A stretch of DNA of 64,000 bases from Kiritimatiellia bacterium (GTDB lineage Bacteria > Verrucomicrobiota > Kiritimatiellia > JAAZAB01), in contig JAQUMN010000010.1 in assembly GCA_028718125.1 (NCBI GenBank), forward strand, positions 1 to 64,000, given 5' to 3'. A program made the translations under genes and the position numbers. Numbering within the stretch: position 1 is the first letter of the stretch; each line of letters starts with the position of its first letter. Below the pieces are notes generated by a model. That model saw nothing but the letters and a program-made list of their open reading frames with translations. It was not told where the DNA came from and did not search any database. Positions 59,009 through 64,000 of the stretch are shown here, one piece after another.

Positions 59009-60026
59009 TGACGGCTCTCTTCAAAACCTTGCGTATGTCAATCTTGCCCGTGCAGGCTTCGACACAACGCCCGCAACCATCGCAGGCATAACAGCCGAGA
59101 ACTTCCGGGAAAAAACTGAACTTCTTGTCAAACCGATTATGCAGTCTTTCGGCACGGTGCCGGCGCGGATTAGCCCCGCCGGCGACAGTGGCAAAATTTT
59201 TGTAAAGGCATGAATCCCATTGCCTTACTCGGGAAGTGGCGTTGTTTTTTCCCCTGCCGTCGGCCAGCAGGAAACAGTGGCAGGTGCAACAGATCAGGTT
59301 GCAGGCCCCGCATTCAACGCAGTCCTCGGCAAAGTCATCCCAAATCTTTTTTCCCTGTGATTTTTCCACTGCCTGGCGCAGATCGGCGCCGCAGGTCAGC
59401 CCCATTTTTTCAGTTTGCGCACAAACTTTCTCCAGGAGTTTCTGCCGGTTCTGGTCGCGCTCTTTTAGAATCGCGGCATCGGCCGCGGAGAGCATCTTCC
59501 CTGCCTTTTCCAGCAATTGCCTGCCCCGTTCGCTGCCCGCTTCGACCACGTATCCGCGATCGGTCGGCGAAAGGTTGATATCGAAGCCGGCTTTGGGATA
59601 GGGCTGCTCCCTGACCGCCGGGCAGAAACACACTTCGCACGCATCGGTGCAATCACAGGAAACAATGATGGTCTTTTCGCGCGCTTCTTTATAGGCAGGA
59701 TCCACCGGGGCAGTGTTCAGGAACACGTAGTCGTGAATCTTGAGCGCGGATACATCGCAGTTCTTCGCGCCGATAACAATGCGTTCCGGAATATCCGCGC
59801 CCGGCGCGGTGTCCCCGAGCGATCCAAGCAAATCGCGCGGATGAAACACCAGCGCCTTTAACGGCTCGACTGGACGAAACGCGCCCAGCGTATGTTTGCC
59901 GGCCTGCCAAGCGTCGGATCGAATCAGATGATACTGCGATCCGGCCTGTTCGAGCGCATAAACCTCGCGGTCTTTGGAGACTGTGCGGAGAAAATCATCC
60001 AGATTGGTTTTTTCAAGTTTGTACAC
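58998..60026 (-). CDS. Sulfhydrogenase beta-like 4Fe-4S protein (HydB type)
   Basis: 342 aa. The N-terminal ~200 residues are the cysteine-poor adaptor domain with a D-C-T-D-A-C-E-V-C-F-C group. The C-terminal part has C-V-E-C-G-A-C-N-L-I-C-C-T-C-H-C and C-Y-A-C-D-G-C-G-R-C-V-E-A-C for two clusters. With the HydG-like partner it forms an electron-transfer pair known from soluble group 3 hydrogenases. Here it heads a membrane-bound group 4 operon. Confidence 0.85.
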   Translation of the reverse strand: MYKLEKTNLDDFLRTVSKDREVYALEQAGSQYHLIRSDAWQAGKHTLGAFRPVEPLKALVFHPRDLLGSLGDTAPGADIPERIVIGAKNCDVSALKIHDYVFLNTAPVDPAYKEAREKTIIVSCDCTDACEVCFCPAVREQPYPKAGFDINLSPTDRGYVVEAGSERGRQLLEKAGKMLSAADAAILKERDQNRQKLLEKVCAQTEKMGLTCGADLRQAVEKSQGKKIWDDFAEDCVECGACNLICCTCHCFLLADGRGKNNATSRVRQWDSCLYKNFATVAGGANPRRHRAERLHNRFDKKFSFFPEVLGCYACDGCGRCVEACTGKIDIRKVLKRAVNEL

Positions 60027-60052
60027 AATGATTTCTTTCTGGCCTGAAAAAT

Positions 60053-60081
60053 ACCATACAATGCCCGGGATAAGTTGTCAA
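60053..60081 (-). promoter_or_regulatory. Promoter of hydrogenase cluster 2
   Basis: On the minus strand a perfect TTGACA (60081-60076) is followed after 17 bases by TATGGT (60058-60053). The HydB-like start lies 27 bases further, so the leader is short. Confidence 0.7.
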
Positions 60082-60130
60082 ATTTTAACATCGCGATTGA
60101 TGCCACCGCTGCAGGCGGTGCACGGCAGGA

Positions 60131-62815
60131 TTATTTGCCTTCCTCGGACAGGACGACAATCAGGCGGCTCAGCTTGGCGCACTTATCCTGGAGTTCCTGT
60201 TTGCGCGTCCGCTGCTGCTCGATAATTTCGGGCGGAGCCCGATGGACGAACTCGACGCTGTCCAGCTTGCGGGTAACGAACGCGAGATCGCCGGAAACTT
60301 TGGTCAATTGACCATTCAAACGCTGGACTTCCGCCTGCACGTCGATTAATCCCTCGATCGGGATAAAAATGGTGCCAAGCTTGCTGATCCCGTTGATCAT
60401 GCCGACCGGGTGGAAGTCCGGATCGACGATCAGCGATTCCGCGCGCAACAGGAAGGCAATTGCGCTCCCATCGGCCCGCAGGAGCTCGGTCATGCCGGCG
60501 TTCTCCGGCCGGATGACGTAACGGATTTTCAAAGCGGGCGAAATACCGTAATCGGCCCGCAGCGTCCGCCCGACGCGGATCAGGTCATGCTTGTTTTCCA
60601 CGTATTCCACCGTGCGGCCGTCAATCCCCCATTTGCCCAGTTCATCCATATCAAGCGCCCTGGGCCAGGGCCCCGCTATGATGGAATCCGCCCCGCCACC
60701 GTAGCCCATGGCATGCCAGAGCTCTTCCGTGATGAAGGGAATAATGGGATGCAGAAGTTTTAAGGCGTTGGCAAAGACATAATGCAGGACCTGCAGGGTC
60801 TGCGCGCGCCGGGCGGGGTCTTCCGCGTTGAGTCCGATCTTGGCATATTCGATATACCAGGCACAAAACTGGTTCCACACGAATTCATACAGGGCCTTGG
60901 CCAGATCGTTAAACCGGCACCGTTCCAGATTTTCAGTGCAGGCGGCAATCGTATCGTGCAAGCGAGCCAGGATATGCTTATCGTCCGGCGTCAGCAGGCC
61001 GGGATTGAAGGCCGGCGCTTCGAGTTGGACCGGCGCATCCTTGGTATTCATCTGCATGAACCTGGCGGCATTCCAGAGCTTGGTCAGGAAATTGCGCCCC
61101 AGTTCGAATTTTTCCTTGGCCAGGTACACATCCTGGCCCACGGCCGTGACCATGACCAGGCTGAAGCGGAGCGCATCGGCGCTGAAGTCCTTGATGATCG
61201 CCAGCGGGTCAATGGAATTGCCCAGGCTCTTGCTCATCTTGCGGCCCGTGTCGTCCCGGACCGTGCCGTGGATATAGACGGTGCGAAAGGGGATGTCGCC
61301 CATGAATTCCAGGCCGGCCATGATCATGCGCGCCACCCAGAAGAAAATTATTTCCGAGCCGGTAACCAGGGTGTTGGTGGGATAATAGAACGCCAGGTCC
61401 TTGTTCGGCACCGGCCACCCCAGTGTGCTGAATGGCCACAGCCATGACGAAAACCACGTATCGAGCACGTCCTCGTCCTGCTGGAAGCTTTTGGAACCAC
61501 AGGCCGGGCAGGCGGCGGGATGGCTCTTGGTGGCCCACTCGTGCCGGCAGCCCTGGCAGTAAAATACCGGAATCCGGTGCCCCCACCAGATCTGACGCGA
61601 AATACACCAGTCGCGGATATTTTCCATCCAGTCAAGATAGACTTTGGTCCACCGTTCGGGCATAAACTGGATACGGCCATCCTTGACGGCTTCAATGGCG
61701 GGCCGGGCCAGCGGTTTCATGCTCACAAACCACTGCAGGGATAAACGCGGCTCGACAACCGTGTCGCATCGGTAACAATGCCCCACGGCATGGGTATGGT
61801 CCTCGATTTTTTCAATCAGGCGCGCCTTGGTCAGATCCTCCACGATCCGCCGGCGGCATTCAACACGGTCCAAACCGCGGTAGGGCCCGGCGTTTTCGTT
61901 CATCGTGCCGTCCTCGTGCATAACGTTGATCGGCGTCAGGCCGTGCCGCTGGCCCATTTCAAAGTCATTGGGATCATGGGCGGGCGTTACCTTAACCACG
62001 CCTGTGCCGAACTCCGGGTCAACAAAGTCGTCCTGGATCACATCCAGCAACCGGTCCAGGATAGGGAGGATGCACTTCTTGCCTTTCAGGTGCGCGTAGC
62101 GTTCATCGCGCGGATTTACGGCCACGGCCACGTCGCCCAGGAGCGTTTCCGGGCGGGTTGTGGCCACTACAATGGCGTTTTTTTTCTGCCCTTTTTTCAG
62201 CGGGTAACGGATGTAATACAGTTTGCCGCCCGTTTCCACATGCACGCTTTCCTCGTCAGAAAGCGCCGTATGACAGCGCGGGCACCAATTGATGATATAG
62301 TTGCCGCGATAAACAAGCTTCTTATTGTATAGCCGTACAAAGACTTCGGCCACGGCATCGCTGAGCCCTTCGTCCATGGTAAACCGCTCGCGATCCCAGT
62401 CGCAGGCGGCTCCCAGTTTTTTCAACTGCTGGATGATAGTTGAGCCGTATTGCGCGCGCCATTCCCAGACCCGCTTAACGAACTGTTCGCGGCCCAGGTC
62501 GGAACGCGTTTTGCCTTCCTTGCGAAGCGCACGCTCAACGACATTCTGGGTCGCGATGCCGGCGTGGTCCGTACCGGGCAACCAGAGCGTGTTGCGGCCC
62601 TGCATGTGACGCCAGCGGATGAGAATGTCCTGGATCGTGACGTTCAGCGCATGCCCCATGTGCAGGATGCCCGTCACATTGGGGGGCGGAATGACGATGA
62701 CATACGGCGTGCCGCCGCGGCCGGCCACGGCGTGAAAAGCCTTCTGCTCCAGCCAGTGTGCATACCACTTATCTTCTACTTTTTGGGCGTCGTAGGTTTT
62801 ATCAAGTTCGAACAT
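60131..62815 (-). CDS. valS: Valyl-tRNA synthetase
   Basis: 894 aa, full length. Class I motifs: P-P-P-N-V-T-G-I-L-H-M-G-H-A (HIGH-type, ~41-54) and G-R-K-M-S-K-S-L-G-N-S (KMSKS, ~530). A zinc-binding C-x2-C ... C-x2-C group lies in the catalytic insert, the anticodon-binding domain follows, and a C-terminal coiled coil (L-S-R-L-I-V-V-L end) closes the protein. It charges tRNA-Val and edits Thr in the CP1 domain. CACCGC-TGCAG-GCGGTG follows the stop on the minus strand. Confidence 0.97.
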   Translation of the reverse strand: MFELDKTYDAQKVEDKWYAHWLEQKAFHAVAGRGGTPYVIVIPPPNVTGILHMGHALNVTIQDILIRWRHMQGRNTLWLPGTDHAGIATQNVVERALRKEGKTRSDLGREQFVKRVWEWRAQYGSTIIQQLKKLGAACDWDRERFTMDEGLSDAVAEVFVRLYNKKLVYRGNYIINWCPRCHTALSDEESVHVETGGKLYYIRYPLKKGQKKNAIVVATTRPETLLGDVAVAVNPRDERYAHLKGKKCILPILDRLLDVIQDDFVDPEFGTGVVKVTPAHDPNDFEMGQRHGLTPINVMHEDGTMNENAGPYRGLDRVECRRRIVEDLTKARLIEKIEDHTHAVGHCYRCDTVVEPRLSLQWFVSMKPLARPAIEAVKDGRIQFMPERWTKVYLDWMENIRDWCISRQIWWGHRIPVFYCQGCRHEWATKSHPAACPACGSKSFQQDEDVLDTWFSSWLWPFSTLGWPVPNKDLAFYYPTNTLVTGSEIIFFWVARMIMAGLEFMGDIPFRTVYIHGTVRDDTGRKMSKSLGNSIDPLAIIKDFSADALRFSLVMVTAVGQDVYLAKEKFELGRNFLTKLWNAARFMQMNTKDAPVQLEAPAFNPGLLTPDDKHILARLHDTIAACTENLERCRFNDLAKALYEFVWNQFCAWYIEYAKIGLNAEDPARRAQTLQVLHYVFANALKLLHPIIPFITEELWHAMGYGGGADSIIAGPWPRALDMDELGKWGIDGRTVEYVENKHDLIRVGRTLRADYGISPALKIRYVIRPENAGMTELLRADGSAIAFLLRAESLIVDPDFHPVGMINGISKLGTIFIPIEGLIDVQAEVQRLNGQLTKVSGDLAFVTRKLDSVEFVHRAPPEIIEQQRTRKQELQDKCAKLSRLIVVLSEEGK

Positions 62816-62917
62816 CTATCTCCTATCTTGCCCGCAATGCTATACACAGCATCGCAGGCGTCTTCACGGAACGAATTACTGCCGGCGGGCGCTCACCACT
62901 CCAGGTTATTCCCCTGC

Positions 62918-64000
62918 TCAGGACTTCTCGGGGCTTTTGGCCGACTTTTGTTTGCGGGCAGCCTGCTCATCCTTGAAGAGCTTGTATTCCACACTGTCCA
63001 CCAAGGCCTCCCATGACGCTTCAATAATGTTTTCGGAAACACCCACCGTGCTCCAGGCATCCTTGCCGTCGCTCGACTCGATGATAACACGCGTCTTGGC
63101 GGCCGTCGCCTCCTTGGGATCGAGGATACGCACGCTGAAATCGGTGAGCGCCACGTTGGCGATCGCCGGGTAAAACCGCGTCAGCGCCCGGCGCAGGGCG
63201 TTATCCAGGGCGTTGACCGGTCCATCGCCCTCGCCGGCCGTATGTTCAATCTCCTTGCCGACTTTCACCTTGATGGTCGCTTCTGACAGGCAGGGCTCAT
63301 TCTTGCCGCGTTTTTCGACGATCACGCGATAGCCTTCCAGCTCAAAGAAGGCCTTATGGCTCTTCAAGACTTTCTGGATCAGAATTTTAAACGACGCGTC
63401 CGCCGACTCAAACTGGTAGCCCTTCTTTTCCAATTGTTCCAGCTTGTTGAGCACTTCCCTTATTTCCGGCGAGGACTTGCGCATATCTTCGCCCATTTCA
63501 ATTGCCTTGAGCAAAACATTACTGCCGCCCGAAAGTTCCGAAATCAGAATGCGGCGTTCGTTGCCCACGGTTTCCGGCGGAACATGCTCAAAACTGCGGG
63601 GATTTTTTTCAACCGCATTTACGTGCATGCCCGCCTTGTGGGCAAATGCACTTTCGCCCACGTAGGCGGCCTGCCGATCATGGAGCATGTTCAACGAGTT
63701 GTCCACATACCGCGAGAGATCCATCAAGCCGTTCAGGTTGGCCTTGCAATGGCAGGCGTATCCCAGTTTCATCGCCAGGCCGGGTATGATCGCGCACAGG
63801 TTGGCGTTGCCGCAACGCTCGCCGTAGCCGTTAATCGTGCCCTGCACGTGAACGGCGCCGGCACGCACCGCCTCGATGGAATTGGCGACTGCCATCTCGG
63901 AATCGTTATGACAATGAATGCCCACCGGCATCGCCATAGCCTCGACCGCGGTGCGGGTGATATCGGCGATTTCGTGCGGCAGACAGCCCCCGCGGGTATC
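62918..64000 (-). CDS. cimA: Citramalate synthase / isopropylmalate synthase family, cut by window edge
   Basis: The open frame continues to the right edge; the first visible residues D-T-R-G-G-C-L-P-H-E-I belong to the TIM barrel. G-I-H-C-H-N-D (His pair for the metal), Q-G-T-I-N-G-Y-G-E-R-C-G-N-A-N and F-A-H-K-A-G-M-H are typical of the family. The long C-terminal LeuA dimer domain with E-G-D-G-P-V-N-A-L-D-N-A-L-R fits CimA more than LeuA. Makes citramalate from pyruvate and acetyl-CoA for isoleucine synthesis. The start is outside the window. Confidence 0.85.
   Translation of the reverse strand, partial: DTRGGCLPHEIADITRTAVEAMAMPVGIHCHNDSEMAVANSIEAVRAGAVHVQGTINGYGERCGNANLCAIIPGLAMKLGYACHCKANLNGLMDLSRYVDNSLNMLHDRQAAYVGESAFAHKAGMHVNAVEKNPRSFEHVPPETVGNERRILISELSGGSNVLLKAIEMGEDMRKSSPEIREVLNKLEQLEKKGYQFESADASFKILIQKVLKSHKAFFELEGYRVIVEKRGKNEPCLSEATIKVKVGKEIEHTAGEGDGPVNALDNALRRALTRFYPAIANVALTDFSVRILDPKEATAAKTRVIIESSDGKDAWSTVGVSENIIEASWEALVDSVEYKLFKDEQAARKQKSAKSPEKS

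Overview
The window is a GC-rich (roughly 55-60 %) bacterial chromosome segment, probably from an uncultured anaerobe. It has two different membrane-bound group 4 [NiFe] hydrogenase clusters with no obvious respiratory oxidase, a cytoplasmic GH29 fucosidase, a collagen-like surface/tail protein, and intergenic gaps full of dispersed palindromic repeats. The style is reminiscent of the PVC superphylum (Kiritimatiellota/Verrucomicrobiota-like). That placement is an impression from gene content and has not been tested.

Bases 1-18321 are the right-hand part of a prophage. The order is: C-terminus of a D5/P4-type primase-helicase, small zinc/HTH and DUF5681-like genes, a 2.4-kb hairpin-rich stretch with no believable protein gene, an AT-rich gene with a HEPN-like R-x4-H motif, large terminase, a reverse-strand cassette under a fluoride riboswitch (antiporter plus UspA), portal, scaffold, P22-type coat protein, a run of small connector/tail genes, an 871-aa collagen-repeat protein, and a small-protein/DUF1353 block. 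The prophage ends against the 3' end of a tRNA-Pro(GGG) gene, the likely attachment site. No tape-measure gene is visible, so the virion is probably short-tailed or unusual. Two proteins of the structural module start with Sec signal peptides, which is odd for a virion.

Bases 18600-34000 are host genes. They comprise a DUF1846 protein with a palindrome over its promoter, ComEC, alpha-L-fucosidase, an M48 protease, a radical SAM protein and an FmdB-type zinc ribbon (all reverse strand), then a D-Ala-D-Ala carboxypeptidase and a complete MacAB-TolC-like tripartite exporter operon (forward).

Bases 34000-60100 hold the two hydrogenase clusters, which converge on each other around 44.5 kb. Cluster 1 (forward) is a complex-I-like hydrogenase: three NuoL/M/N-type antiporter subunits, then NuoJ, K, A, B, C, D, H and I homologues and a maturation protease. 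Cluster 2 (reverse) starts from a strong promoter with HydB- and HydG-like electron-transfer proteins and a HycB-like polyferredoxin. It continues with NuoH, B, C and D homologues, a NuoL homologue, a complete Mrp/Mnh-type antiporter module, a second ferredoxin and a second maturation protease. Both large subunits keep the two Cys pairs that bind Ni-Fe. Together they suggest an energy metabolism in which H2 evolution or uptake with ferredoxin and NAD(P)H is coupled to Na+ or H+ translocation. A cytoplasmic beta-propeller gene and a decayed gene fragment lie between them.

The right edge has valS and a truncated citramalate/isopropylmalate-synthase-family gene.

The best candidates for something undescribed are the hairpin-rich non-coding locus at 1918-4338, with its diverged repeat units showing compensatory stem changes, and the fluoride-riboswitch cassette lodged between terminase and portal.
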